Assembly (NCBI GenBank): GCA_009787685.1
Contig: WQSV01000034.1
Location: 1 to 10,778, forward strand
Origin: Bacillota bacterium
GTDB taxonomy: Bacteria > Bacillota > Clostridia > Christensenellales > Pumilibacteraceae
Direction: 5' to 3'
DNA length: 10,778 nucleotides
The notes under the pieces were generated by a model that worked only from the letters and a program-made list of their open reading frames with translations, made no database searches and was not told where the DNA came from. The position numbers and the translations under genes are program-made. Of the stretch, positions 1 to 6,371 are shown one piece after another (position 1 is the first letter of the stretch; each line of letters opens with the position of its first letter).

Positions 1-83
1 CCTCCGTTAGGGCAAGCCGCAAGAACTAAAAGCGACAGAGTCATTGTGACTGCAAACACAATTAATAGTTTTAGTTTTTTCAT
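1..83 (-). CDS. Lipoprotein, N-terminal fragment (gene runs off the left edge)
   Basis: Only 27 codons are inside the window. They encode a typical lipoprotein signal peptide: a positive start (MKKLK), a hydrophobic core of about 15 residues and a lipobox LAAC with the modifiable Cys at position 24. The mature protein should therefore be anchored on the outer face of the membrane. The ATG at 81-83 is preceded by GGAGAG (88-93) at 4 nt. A consensus promoter and an operator-like palindrome lie upstream, and a MarR-family gene is divergent. Solute-binding lipoproteins of metal ABC transporters often sit in such settings, but nothing of the mature domain is visible, so the substrate and even the transporter role are guesses. 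Confidence 0.8.
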   Translation of the reverse strand, partial: MKKLKLLIVFAVTMTLSLLVLAACPNG

Positions 84-118
84 TTTTCTCTCCTTTTTAA
101 TTTTTTACCAAATGATAT

Positions 119-144
119 TTATCGTTGATAATTATCAATGATAA
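119..144. promoter_or_regulatory. Operator-like 26-bp palindrome at the lipoprotein transcription start
   Basis: A 26-bp inverted repeat with one mismatched pair. It can also be read as two tandem TTATCnnnGATAA units, whose junction forms a perfect TTGATAATTATCAA. It starts just downstream of the -10 box, where a bound repressor would block transcription. The GATAAT/ATTATC character recalls Fur-family boxes, but the core is shorter than the 7-1-7 Fur box. The length and symmetry also suit a MarR dimer such as the one encoded next door. The cognate regulator cannot be decided from sequence. Confidence 0.65.
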
Positions 145-148
145 GAAC

Positions 149-178
149 ATTATAATCCTAAATCAGCTATTTTGTCAA
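149..178 (-). promoter_or_regulatory. Consensus sigma-A promoter of the lipoprotein gene
   Basis: On the minus strand TTGACA (173-178) is separated by 18 bp from TATAAT (149-154). Both hexamers match consensus exactly. The predicted transcription start is near position 142, giving a leader of about 60 nt. A promoter this strong next to a palindrome normally implies repression. Confidence 0.85.
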
Positions 179-260
179 GGATTTTTCAAAAAAATAAATA
201 AAAAAGTTTTTATGAATTATTTGTAAAAAAAAATAAATACAAGTTCTTTTGTTTTTTTTG

Positions 261-289
261 TTGACTTTTGTCTGTTTTTATTATATTAT
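261..289 (+). promoter_or_regulatory. Promoter of the MarR-family gene
   Basis: TTGACT (261-266) is followed after 17 bp by TATTAT (284-289). Transcription would start near 296, upstream of the AGGAG at 322-326. This shows that an in-frame ATG at 268 lies inside the promoter and is not the start codon. Confidence 0.65.
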
Positions 290-330
290 TAGTTCGTCGC
301 TTATTGCAGTTAAATTTTCCTAGGAGAAAT

Positions 331-801
331 ATGGACGAAAAACAATTAAAAGAATTCACAGAGCTAATCAACACCTGTTCGAAAATATTTAACAGCAATG
401 TTGTTGGGCGTTTTCAAGACCTTGTGACTAGAAGCAATGGATTGACAAAACTTGAACTTCAAGCGTTGATTGCTCTCAATCATTATGGAAAAACGTCACT
501 CAGCATGCTTGCATCGGGACTAGGAATGCCGAATTCAAACACAACAAGGCTCATTAAAAGCCTTGTTGAAAAAGGTTTTTGCAAAAAAGAAAAAGGTGCT
601 GAAAAAAACACAATGTCAGTGACATTGACTGAAACAGGCAAAGAGTTGATTGAAGAACACAAAAAATTTGAATTAAAAAACTATCTTGCTCTCTACAATG
701 AACATATTCCTCAAGAAAAACAAGACAGAATGTTCGCTATGTATGAAGAATTAATAGAGCTTTGGTCTTTAATACCAAAAAAACAAAGCACTCCTTCTTA
801 A
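331..801 (+). CDS. MarR-family winged-helix transcriptional regulator
   Basis: A 156-aa protein of normal MarR length. MarR proteins are dimeric cytosolic regulators with terminal dimerisation helices and a central winged helix. Here the helix-turn-helix covers about residues 57-81 (LSMLASGLGMPNSNTTRLIKSL). The wing follows with the family pattern of a charged hairpin and TLTETGKELIEE (98-109). The ATG at 331 is chosen because AGGAG lies 4 nt upstream and the promoter excludes the longer reading. The gene is divergent from a lipoprotein gene with a palindrome over its start site, so this protein is the obvious candidate repressor. The metal-responsive AdcR/ZitR regulators belong to this family and sit by metal transporters, but no metal-site assignment is safe here. 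Family is certain, ligand unknown. Confidence 0.93.
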   Translation: MDEKQLKEFTELINTCSKIFNSNVVGRFQDLVTRSNGLTKLELQALIALNHYGKTSLSMLASGLGMPNSNTTRLIKSLVEKGFCKKEKGAEKNTMSVTLTETGKELIEEHKKFELKNYLALYNEHIPQEKQDRMFAMYEELIELWSLIPKKQSTPS

Positions 802-899
802 ATATTTTGACCACAAGTGCTTTAACCCCGTTCTTAAAAAATATTTGGGTATACTATTTCACACAACCTTTTCAAAATGAATATATGATAAGATTTTTG

Positions 900-1062
900 C
901 TTGTGTAGAGAGGAGGGCGTTCCCAACCGCACGTTCATTGTTTCATATCACCCGTTCGGGCGGTCGGGAACTGCCCCTTTTTGTGTCAAGAAGCATACCT
1001 AGATTACCCACTTTCTGCTAACTTCGTTTAGGTGTGCCTTATGAACAATACGCCCCCCCCCC
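900..1062 (+). ncRNA. Candidate structured non-coding RNA with pseudoknot, class unassigned
   Basis: A GC-rich island in AT-rich DNA with no plausible ORF. Hairpin 1 (915-976) pairs GGGC, GTTCCC and ACCG with CGGT, GGGAAC and GCCC, with an inner CCCGTTCGGG at 951-960. Hairpin 2 (993-1037) pairs GCATACCTA with TAGGTGTGC, 9 bp including one G-U pair. The loop segment AUUGUU-U-CAUA (937-947) can pair with UAUGAACAAU (1040-1049), 10 bp with one bulge, making a pseudoknot. GGGCGU (915-920) could also close on ACGCCC (1050-1055). An intrinsic terminator follows at 1154. The 5' end is uncertain: TATACT (850-855) and TATGAT (884-889) are possible -10 boxes without a good -35. The topology does not suit 6S RNA. 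A raiA-type RNA or a new class are the alternatives I would test. It lacks SRP RNA and tmRNA hallmarks. Confidence 0.6.
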
Positions 1063-1071
1063 AAAAAAAAA
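1053..1071. repeat. C10-A9 homopolymer tract
   Basis: Ten C followed by nine A, directly after the last pairing element of the candidate RNA. Runs like this slip readily during replication and sequencing, so its exact length should not be trusted. Confidence 0.9.
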
Positions 1072-1153
1072 CAATAAATCTCTTTAAATATTTTCCCAAA
1101 AAAGCAGGTTATCTGAATAGGATACCCAATTAAAAAAACTATTAGAATTTCAA

Positions 1154-1196
1154 AAGCCTAAACACGCAACAAGCTTGTTTAGGCTTCTTTCTTTTT
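1154..1196 (+). terminator. Intrinsic terminator
   Basis: A perfect 11-bp stem, AAGCCTAAACA (1154-1164) with TGTTTAGGCTT (1176-1186), followed by a T-rich tail (CTTTCTTTTT, 1187-1196). The U-tract is on the + strand, so it ends the candidate RNA and any read-through from the MarR gene. On the minus strand only TTTTG follows, so it would be a weaker stop for the leftward pseudouridine synthase gene. Confidence 0.8.
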
Positions 1197-1247
1197 AATG
1201 TTCTAAATTTCCCCTCCCATCACAACACTCTACTTTGATTATTTAAA

Positions 1248-1985
1248 TTATTTAATATCAATAACGCCTAATGATTTTAGGTAGACTATTTCCTCGGGTT
1301 TTAATTCTCTTGTTTCGCCTCTTGACAATCCTCCGAGGCGAAGATTTCCGATGTGAGTTCTTTTTAGAAAAACGACTTGCTTATTAATTGCTTCAAACAT
1401 TCTTCTTATTTGCCTGTTTAATCCTTGTGAGATGATGACTTCAACCCTTGTGGTGTTTGTCGAATTGTCATGTTCAAGTATTTTTGCTTTGCATTTCTTT
1501 GTTTTGGCTCCATCCAAAATTATGCCATCACGGATTTTGTTGAGTTCAATCTCAGTTATCTCTCCCTCTATTTTCACAACGTAAGTCTTCGGAACTTCAA
1601 ACTTTGGATGAGTCAATGAAGCGCACAAGTCACCATCAGTTGTCATCAAGAGCAACCCTTCCGTTTCATAGTCAAGCCTACCAATTGGAAAAACTCTTTT
1701 GAGAAGATATTTTTTTTCCAAAAGATTCATTATTGTTTTTCTGTCATGCTCGTCCTTGGTTGAGGTTATGAAACCTTTTGGCTTGTGAAGCATGATGTAG
1801 AGATGTTTTTTGATTGGGGAAAGTTTTTTTCCATCAAGCAAAACATGGTCATTGTCGGGATTAATTTGCACCGACAAGTCAGTCACTTTTTTTCCATTGA
1901 CCGACACTCTTCCGTCTTTGATGATTTGCTCACTCGCTCTTCTTGATGCGACTCCACTTGTCGCAAGATATTGATTTATTCTCAT
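1248..1985 (-). CDS. rluB: RsuA/RluB/RluE/RluF-family rRNA pseudouridine synthase
   Basis: A 245-aa cytosolic enzyme that isomerises a specific uridine in ribosomal RNA to pseudouridine. Residues 1-50 form an S4 RNA-binding domain, starting MRINQYLATSGVASRR. The catalytic domain carries the signature GRLDYETEGLLLMTTDG near 102-118, with Asp105 as the expected nucleophile. The family motif GLNRQIRRM follows near 188-196. Length is normal for bacterial RsuA-type enzymes. AAGGAT precedes the ATG at 1985 by 4 nt. It lies 64 bp downstream of rdgB on the same strand and is the last gene of the leftward group. RluB (23S rRNA) is the usual Firmicutes assignment, but RsuA-type specificity for 16S rRNA cannot be excluded. 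Family call secure, target site less so. Confidence 0.95.
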   Translation of the reverse strand: MRINQYLATSGVASRRASEQIIKDGRVSVNGKKVTDLSVQINPDNDHVLLDGKKLSPIKKHLYIMLHKPKGFITSTKDEHDRKTIMNLLEKKYLLKRVFPIGRLDYETEGLLLMTTDGDLCASLTHPKFEVPKTYVVKIEGEITEIELNKIRDGIILDGAKTKKCKAKILEHDNSTNTTRVEVIISQGLNRQIRRMFEAINKQVVFLKRTHIGNLRLGGLSRGETRELKPEEIVYLKSLGVIDIK

Positions 1986-2049
1986 TTTATCCTTTTATTC
2001 TTCAATCCATAGCGCACAGTCACTATGCATTATTGTTGCAGAATTTTTA

Positions 2050-2634
2050 TTATTTTTGTCTTTCTTGAAATTTTTCAAACAGGCTTTTTAATGCTCTCCC
2101 TCTGTGAGATATTTTGTTTTTTTCTTCTGAAGTGGCTTCGCCAAACGAACAATTTAGTTCATTTGAATAGAACAACGGGTCATAGCCAAAACCGCCTTCA
2201 CCTGTCAACTTGTCCAGAATTTTCCCCGTTGTTTCACCCTCTCCAATAATGTAGTCATTCTCTCCAAACCACAAAACAACTGTTGAGACAAACTTCGCGT
2301 TTCTGTTTATTGCATTTGCCATTTTTTCAAGCAAAAGAGCGTTGTTTTTTTCGTTGTTTGTTGGATATCCTGCAAAATATGCACTTTGAACGGCTGGAGC
2401 CCCACCCAGAGCTTCGACACACAATCCACTGTCATCAGATAATGTTGGAATACCACTCGCCTCAAAGACACCTTTTGCCTTTAAAAATGCGTTTTCCAAA
2501 AATGTCTCCCCTATTTCATCAACCTCAATTTCAAGCCCAACGTCTCTCATTGAAAGCAGCTCAAAACTCTCTCCGAAAATTTGTTCTATCTCTCGGAGCT
2601 TGCCTTGGTTGTTCGTTGCAACAAGAATCTTCAT
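2050..2634 (-). CDS. rdgB: RdgB/HAM1-family dITP/XTP pyrophosphatase
   Basis: A 194-aa house-cleaning enzyme that hydrolyses non-canonical purine triphosphates (ITP, dITP, XTP) to monophosphate and pyrophosphate. All main family motifs are present: TNNQGK near 7-12, GETFLENA at 42-49, LSDDSGL at 65-71 with the metal-binding Asp pair, GGFGYDPLF, and the C-terminal SHRGRAL. One oddity is SAYFAG near 84-89 where most homologues read SARYAG. No Shine-Dalgarno precedes the ATG at 2634. The coding sequence begins 24 bp after the dipeptidase stop, and a TATAAT sits 6 nt upstream of the start, so translation may be leaderless. Function is confident. Confidence 0.95.
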   Translation of the reverse strand: MKILVATNNQGKLREIEQIFGESFELLSMRDVGLEIEVDEIGETFLENAFLKAKGVFEASGIPTLSDDSGLCVEALGGAPAVQSAYFAGYPTNNEKNNALLLEKMANAINRNAKFVSTVVLWFGENDYIIGEGETTGKILDKLTGEGGFGYDPLFYSNELNCSFGEATSEEKNKISHRGRALKSLFEKFQERQK

Positions 2635-2640
2635 GTTTTT

Positions 2641-2669
2641 ATTATACAGTAAAATGTCTCAACAAACAA
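2641..2669 (-). promoter_or_regulatory. Candidate promoter giving a leaderless rdgB transcript
   Basis: On the minus strand a perfect TATAAT (2641-2646) lies 17 bp from TTGTTT (2664-2669), which matches only the TTG half of the -35. Six bases (AAAAAC) separate the -10 from the rdgB ATG, which puts the expected transcription start at or next to the start codon. The -35 lies inside the end of the dipeptidase gene. Confidence 0.5.
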
Positions 2670-3537
2670 GCGTATTAGCGTTATCAAAAAATATTTTTTG
2701 AATGTCTTCTTTTTTATAACCTCGATTAATCAGCATCTCATGAAGTTTGTCAAAGTCATCATAATTTGACAAACCCTCTAAAGGCTCCGCACCAAAAAAA
2801 TCTGTTCCAATCGCAATATTATCAATCCCATAGTTTTGAACAAATGTGTCAACAAGGTTTGAAAAATCTTCTAATGTTGGTTTCTCTTTTTCATTTTTCA
2901 AAAATTCTGCAACAGGAGTTAATCCAATAATTCCGCCGTTTTGAACAATCATTTTAACTTGCTCACTTGACAAATTTCTCGTGTGATAAAAAAACTCTTT
3001 TAGTCCACAATGAGAATTAATGCATTTAACCCCCATGTTCAAAACATCATAAAAACTTCTCTCGTTTAGATGCGAAGTGCAAATTTTGACACCCTTTTTT
3101 GAAAGTGCTTTGACCACTTTTTTTCCAAATGCGGTCAATCCAATACTGCTTTTGTGACCTCCTGCAATGAAATTTTCGTCTCTCCAAGCAAGCCCGCAAT
3201 ATAACAATGGCATTTTTAAAACCTCTTCAAGGTTTGTTTCATTAACAAACTGCAAGTCTTCAAAAGCAAAGAACAAATTTTTTTTGTTGCTGCAATTCAA
3301 AAAATTTATCGCCTTTTTCATTTCAAAAACAGGATCACTCATTCTGGTTGTCCATAGCGCGAGAACAATTTTGTGAGAGGAGTTTTCTTCTTCATACTTT
3401 TTGATGTCTTCACAAGAAGTCAACAAATCATTATGCAAATCAAAAATATTTTTAAACTTTTTTGTCAAAGACAAATTACTCCCCTCATCCCGACCACTGA
3501 AATTACTACTAGTTTTTGAATTAAAAAATTGTGACAT
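2659..3537 (-). CDS. M19 (membrane dipeptidase)-family dipeptidase
   Basis: A 292-aa binuclear zinc amidohydrolase of the renal-dipeptidase family, which cleaves dipeptides. Expected ligands and catalytic residues are visible: HND (His35, Asp37), Glu93 in FEDLQF, His156 in TSHLNERSF, His176 in NSHCG, Arg187 in TRNLS and Asp246 in GTDFFG. It is shorter than the usual 310-400 aa. No signal peptide is seen, so it is probably cytosolic. The ATG at 3537 lacks a Shine-Dalgarno and sits inside a hairpin. An in-frame TTG at 3474 (or 3468) is preceded by GAGGGGAG, and the conserved domain begins just after, so residues 1-21 may not be translated. Family confident; exact peptide substrate unknown. Confidence 0.88.
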   Translation of the reverse strand: MSQFFNSKTSSNFSGRDEGSNLSLTKKFKNIFDLHNDLLTSCEDIKKYEEENSSHKIVLALWTTRMSDPVFEMKKAINFLNCSNKKNLFFAFEDLQFVNETNLEEVLKMPLLYCGLAWRDENFIAGGHKSSIGLTAFGKKVVKALSKKGVKICTSHLNERSFYDVLNMGVKCINSHCGLKEFFYHTRNLSSEQVKMIVQNGGIIGLTPVAEFLKNEKEKPTLEDFSNLVDTFVQNYGIDNIAIGTDFFGAEPLEGLSNYDDFDKLHEMLINRGYKKEDIQKIFFDNANTLVC

Positions 3538-3562
3538 ATCATTTTAAAATATGCCACAATTT
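3526..3562 (-). terminator. Terminator-like hairpin after the 609-aa gene, overlapping the annotated dipeptidase start
   Basis: On the minus strand a 14-bp stem (3549-3562 with 3526-3539, one G-U pair) closes a 9-nt loop and runs into a T-rich stretch, ATTTTTTAATT. It lies 25 bp past the stop of the 609-aa gene, so it fits an intrinsic terminator, though the stem is AT-rich. It contains the ATG at 3535-3537. It could instead be an operator or a start-masking hairpin. Confidence 0.55.
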
Positions 3563-3587
3563 CATTTTGCGTTACGCGTTTTGTTTT

Positions 3588-5417
3588 TTAAAGAGAATCG
3601 TCTTCTATTAGTTCAATGTCTAGTTTTTCAGTTTCATCAAAAAAACCTAGCAAGAGTCTATTTTCAGACGAAGTCAATTCTTGATGACTTTCTCTTTCTC
3701 CTATTTCAATATTTTTTTCTGCTGTTTCTATTTCAACTTTACTTTCTTTTTCAGCAATCTCCATTGAGTCACTTGTTCTCAAGATTTTATTCTTTTCGAC
3801 ATCAATTCGTTCGGGCTTTTGAATATAACCCATATATTCTGCCATAAACAATTTTTCGACATCCCCTTGAAGAACTGACTCTTCATGAACGATAACCGAC
3901 TCATCATCTAATATTGCAAACATTTTGACAACATGACGATATTTTGGATCTTCTTCAATTTTGGTGACAAAATAATTTTCCAAAAACAAAAACTCTTCAC
4001 ATATTTTCTTGCACAGCTTGACAAGTTTTTTTCTGAATTTCACATCATGGAAAACATAGAGAACCAATTCGACTGAAGCAACAAACGAAAAGCATGCGAG
4101 ACGATAGAGAAAATCTTTGTAGTATTTGTAGTCATTGAGTTCGATTTCTTTTTGACTAAGCCCTTTGTTGAGAATTTTTCCAACCGCATAGGGCTTTTTT
4201 CTGTTTCTTTCCTTTTCACGTCTTTCTTCTTTCTTTTTTTCCGCTTTTTCAAGCCTATCAAGAAGTTTTTTGCCAAAAAGTTTTTCTCCATACTCTTTTG
4301 AAACAGCTTGAAAGTGCTTGTGAGTTGATTCAAAATTCTTGCGATAAAATTTTTCAACAGATTTTTTTGTTTTCTTTTTTACTTCTTTTGAAACACTCGC
4401 CAAAAAAAGTGCTGCTATGTCTGCGATTTGCCTAATGTTGTGGTAATCTCTTTCCATAACCTCAATTCGCCCAGCCCCCGACATATAGAAACGTGGAGTG
4501 ATTAGTTCAAATGCAAGTGGAATTGAAACTTCAAAAAGTTTTGCTCTGTCCGCATTCGACTCAATGCCACCAAGAACTCGAAAACAAACGTTATATGCAT
4601 ATGATATCGCCGCTTTGCATTCTTTGTTCAAAAATTTCAATGTCTCGCCTGTTATTGAATAATGGTTCACCGAATTGTGACTGTTAAGATGGTTATAAGT
4701 TCTCACCGTCTCAGCAACATTTTTGCAAAAATCAAGCGGAGTGACATAGTCCACACTATGCATTAATTCATTATATTGTCCGTTATTAAAATCTTTTGCA
4801 AATTCAACGAACTCTGAATAGATTTTTAGAGTTTTATCAAAAACATCCTCACGCATAACATCAAGATTTCCTTTTCCATCAAGATATGGTGAAGAAAACT
4901 TGACGCACGCTTTGACCCCAAGGTCAACAATATCAACAATGGCTAGTTCAGTTTTTTCACACCTTACTTCTCTTCCCTTCACAAGTTCCGCCACTTTCAT
5001 TTTTTTAATGAAATTCATTAAGGCATAGAGAGTGTCAATGAGTCTTGTTCCCAAAATTCGAAATGAAGTTCGAGAAAGAGAGTTGTCATATTTATCGATT
5101 ATGACACTATATTGTGTTTTTGAAATGAAATACGCATCATATAGCGCGATTCTCAAAAAGGCTTCATTTTGCAAAAGATCTTCATTTGCCCTAATCGCTT
5201 CACTCAAAAAAAATGCAAATTGACTAAAAGCATCATAGTCAAAACTCTTTGCACTACTATATATGTCGCAAAGCATTTCGTAATATGAAAAAATCACATT
5301 GCTAGGCTCTTCCTTCTTCGCTTCTCGAAAACACACAATTGCTTGCGTAAACTTTCTTTCATCAAAAAAATCCTTGCCCTCTAAATAATTCTTGTTTTCA
5401 CTTAGATTCATGTTCAT
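3588..5417 (-). CDS. Uncharacterised 609-aa protein with N-terminal TPR-like repeat
   Basis: I do not recognise a named family. Residues 9-40 read as one tetratricopeptide repeat (YLEGKDFF...KFTQAIVCFREA...EPSN), suggesting a protein-binding surface. Residues 41-340 are mostly helical by composition. A very charged Lys/Glu/Arg stretch at about 384-408 (EKAEKKKEERREKERNRKK) looks like a coiled coil or helical linker. A second helical region follows at 420-480. From about 535 the tail is acidic, low-complexity and probably disordered. There is no signal peptide or clear membrane segment; FSFVASVELVLYVF at 443-456 is hydrophobic but short. No Shine-Dalgarno is evident, and Met3 at 5411 is an alternative start. 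A terminator lies upstream, implying its own promoter. Cytosolic scaffold is only a guess. Confidence 0.85.
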   Translation of the reverse strand: MNMNLSENKNYLEGKDFFDERKFTQAIVCFREAKKEEPSNVIFSYYEMLCDIYSSAKSFDYDAFSQFAFFLSEAIRANEDLLQNEAFLRIALYDAYFISKTQYSVIIDKYDNSLSRTSFRILGTRLIDTLYALMNFIKKMKVAELVKGREVRCEKTELAIVDIVDLGVKACVKFSSPYLDGKGNLDVMREDVFDKTLKIYSEFVEFAKDFNNGQYNELMHSVDYVTPLDFCKNVAETVRTYNHLNSHNSVNHYSITGETLKFLNKECKAAISYAYNVCFRVLGGIESNADRAKLFEVSIPLAFELITPRFYMSGAGRIEVMERDYHNIRQIADIAALFLASVSKEVKKKTKKSVEKFYRKNFESTHKHFQAVSKEYGEKLFGKKLLDRLEKAEKKKEERREKERNRKKPYAVGKILNKGLSQKEIELNDYKYYKDFLYRLACFSFVASVELVLYVFHDVKFRKKLVKLCKKICEEFLFLENYFVTKIEEDPKYRHVVKMFAILDDESVIVHEESVLQGDVEKLFMAEYMGYIQKPERIDVEKNKILRTSDSMEIAEKESKVEIETAEKNIEIGERESHQELTSSENRLLLGFFDETEKLDIELIEDDSL

Positions 5418-5465
5418 AGTATGTTCTTTTATTTCTTTGTTAATGAAGCCAATTCCCGCAAAGAA

Positions 5466-5486
5466 AGACCACGAGATATCGGGTCT
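5466..5486 (-). other. Small hairpin in the leader of the 609-aa gene
   Basis: AGACC (5466-5470) pairs with GGTCT (5482-5486), with an inner CGA/TCG pairing around a GATA loop. It is richer in GC than its surroundings and lies between the upstream terminator and the 609-aa start. It could be a leader element or a backup stop. No good -35/-10 pair was found in 5418-5542. Confidence 0.3.
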
Positions 5487-5542
5487 AAAATCAATACGGC
5501 AAAGACTGCGAAGAATTAAGCTAAAAGGATTAAAAAGGAAAA

Positions 5543-5571
5543 ACTGACTAATTCAACCAGAACTAATCAGT
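5543..5571 (-). terminator. Intrinsic terminator after the 209-aa gene
   Basis: A 12-bp stem (5560-5571 with 5543-5554, two G-U pairs in the minus-strand RNA) with a 5-nt loop, followed on the minus strand by TTTTTCCTTTTT. It begins 12 bp after the stop of the 209-aa gene. The + strand also has a T-rich stretch after it, but no + strand gene ends here. Confidence 0.75.
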
Positions 5572-5582
5572 GTTTCTTTAAT

Positions 5583-6212
5583 TTATGTGTTTAAATATTT
5601 GCTGAGTAATTCTTGTGCTTGCACATCTTCGTGAATAATTTTTTCACTCACAGTCTTCGCTCTTGACAATTCAATGTTAACGCTAACTTGTGGCAAATCT
5701 TGATAATTTTCAACCAAAAATAATTCTTCTCCGCTTTTTTGCCTTTTATTTTTTTCTTTCAATTTTGAAGTTATGTTCGGCAACTTATCGCGTGTTTTTC
5801 TTTTAGTTTTTTGTCCGTCGTCAAAAAGGTCTTTCACATCATCATCCTTGAGGATATCTTTATCAAATTCGTTCATATTTTTTTTCTCATTAGAATTCAC
5901 TCTAACGCTGATGACAAGTGGAGGATAAACAACCATTTCATTACAAACATATGCCGTGCAACTTTTTAAATAGTCCGAAAAAATTTGAGGATATTTTTTT
6001 GCATCAGACAAAAGAACACCACGTCTGAACCTGTTTTTCATTGCAACTTCATCAACAGCATCTTTTTTCTGTGTCACATATTCTGTTCCCTCACTAAAAA
6101 ACACTCTTTGGTTTTCTCCAAAAGTTCCCTCAATATTTTTTGTTTTTTCTGTTTTCACGATAGTGTCTACCTCCGCTTGTTTAATTTGAACAAAAATCTT
6201 TCTTTCATTCAA
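5583..6212 (-). CDS. Uncharacterised 209-aa protein with a disordered charged middle, TTG start
   Basis: Not recognised. The start is a TTG at 6212; the ATG at 6208 is out of frame and the next in-frame ATG would remove 57 residues. The TTG lies about 27 nt after the predicted transcription start of a strong promoter, which supports it, but no Shine-Dalgarno is visible. Residues 1-105 mix beta-type and helical stretches (RGVLLSDAKKYP..., VVYPPLVISVRV). Residues 108-160 are highly charged, first acidic (KDDDVKDLFDD) then basic (KTKRKTRDK, KEKNKRQK), and look disordered. A more ordered end follows (QVSVNIELSRAK...). No signal peptide or membrane segment. It is transcribed alone, between its own promoter and terminator. 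Confidence 0.75.
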   Translation of the reverse strand: MNERKIFVQIKQAEVDTIVKTEKTKNIEGTFGENQRVFFSEGTEYVTQKKDAVDEVAMKNRFRRGVLLSDAKKYPQIFSDYLKSCTAYVCNEMVVYPPLVISVRVNSNEKKNMNEFDKDILKDDDVKDLFDDGQKTKRKTRDKLPNITSKLKEKNKRQKSGEELFLVENYQDLPQVSVNIELSRAKTVSEKIIHEDVQAQELLSKYLNT

Positions 6213-6219
6213 ATTTTCG

Positions 6220-6266
6220 TTGTTAATACATTTTTTTATATCAATATATTAACAAATTATTAACAA
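6220..6266. promoter_or_regulatory. Three copies of TTGTTAATA over the 209-aa promoter
   Basis: The 9-mer occurs on the minus strand at 6258-6266 and 6247-6255, spaced 11 bp (one helical turn), and in inverted orientation at 6220-6228. The two direct copies fill the promoter spacer and overlap the -10; the third lies in the 5' leader. This layout suits cooperative repressor binding. AT-rich chance recurrence is the alternative. Confidence 0.5.
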
Positions 6267-6274
6267 ACTGTCAA
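6246..6274 (-). promoter_or_regulatory. Strong promoter of the 209-aa gene
   Basis: On the minus strand TTGACA (6269-6274) is followed after exactly 17 bp by TAATAT (6246-6251). The -35 is perfect and the -10 matches five of six positions of an ideal box allowing one swap. Transcription would begin near 6239. Confidence 0.8.
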
Positions 6275-6371
6275 GCAGATTTAAAAGTTTTTTCACAATT
6301 TATTAATAAATTTTCTCGTTTTTTGCGGTTTTAGAGTGGTTTTTGACATTTTTTGGGATATTTTGTCAAAT

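Noticed and set aside
268..330. Longer N-terminus for the MarR-family protein
   Set aside because: The extra codons overlap the promoter; the ATG at 331 has AGGAG in front and matches the family length.
915..985. Hairpin 1 of the RNA region as a simple terminator for the MarR gene (CCCCTTTTT follows the stem)
   Set aside because: The loop is long and internally paired, its loop can pair with downstream sequence, and a better terminator lies at 1154. Termination or attenuation here is still possible.
2008..2026. Short CATAG/CTATG hairpin between rdgB and the pseudouridine synthase gene
   Set aside because: Five base pairs around a 9-nt loop with no U-tract; too weak to call.
4040..4357. 105-codon frame inside the 609-aa gene on the same strand, and other overlapping frames in the known genes
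   Set aside because: They lie wholly within better-supported genes and have no family features.
6342..6370. TTTGACA/TGTCAAA inverted repeat after the 128-aa gene as a terminator
   Set aside because: Only 7 AT-rich pairs with a 14-nt loop and no U-tract on the minus strand.
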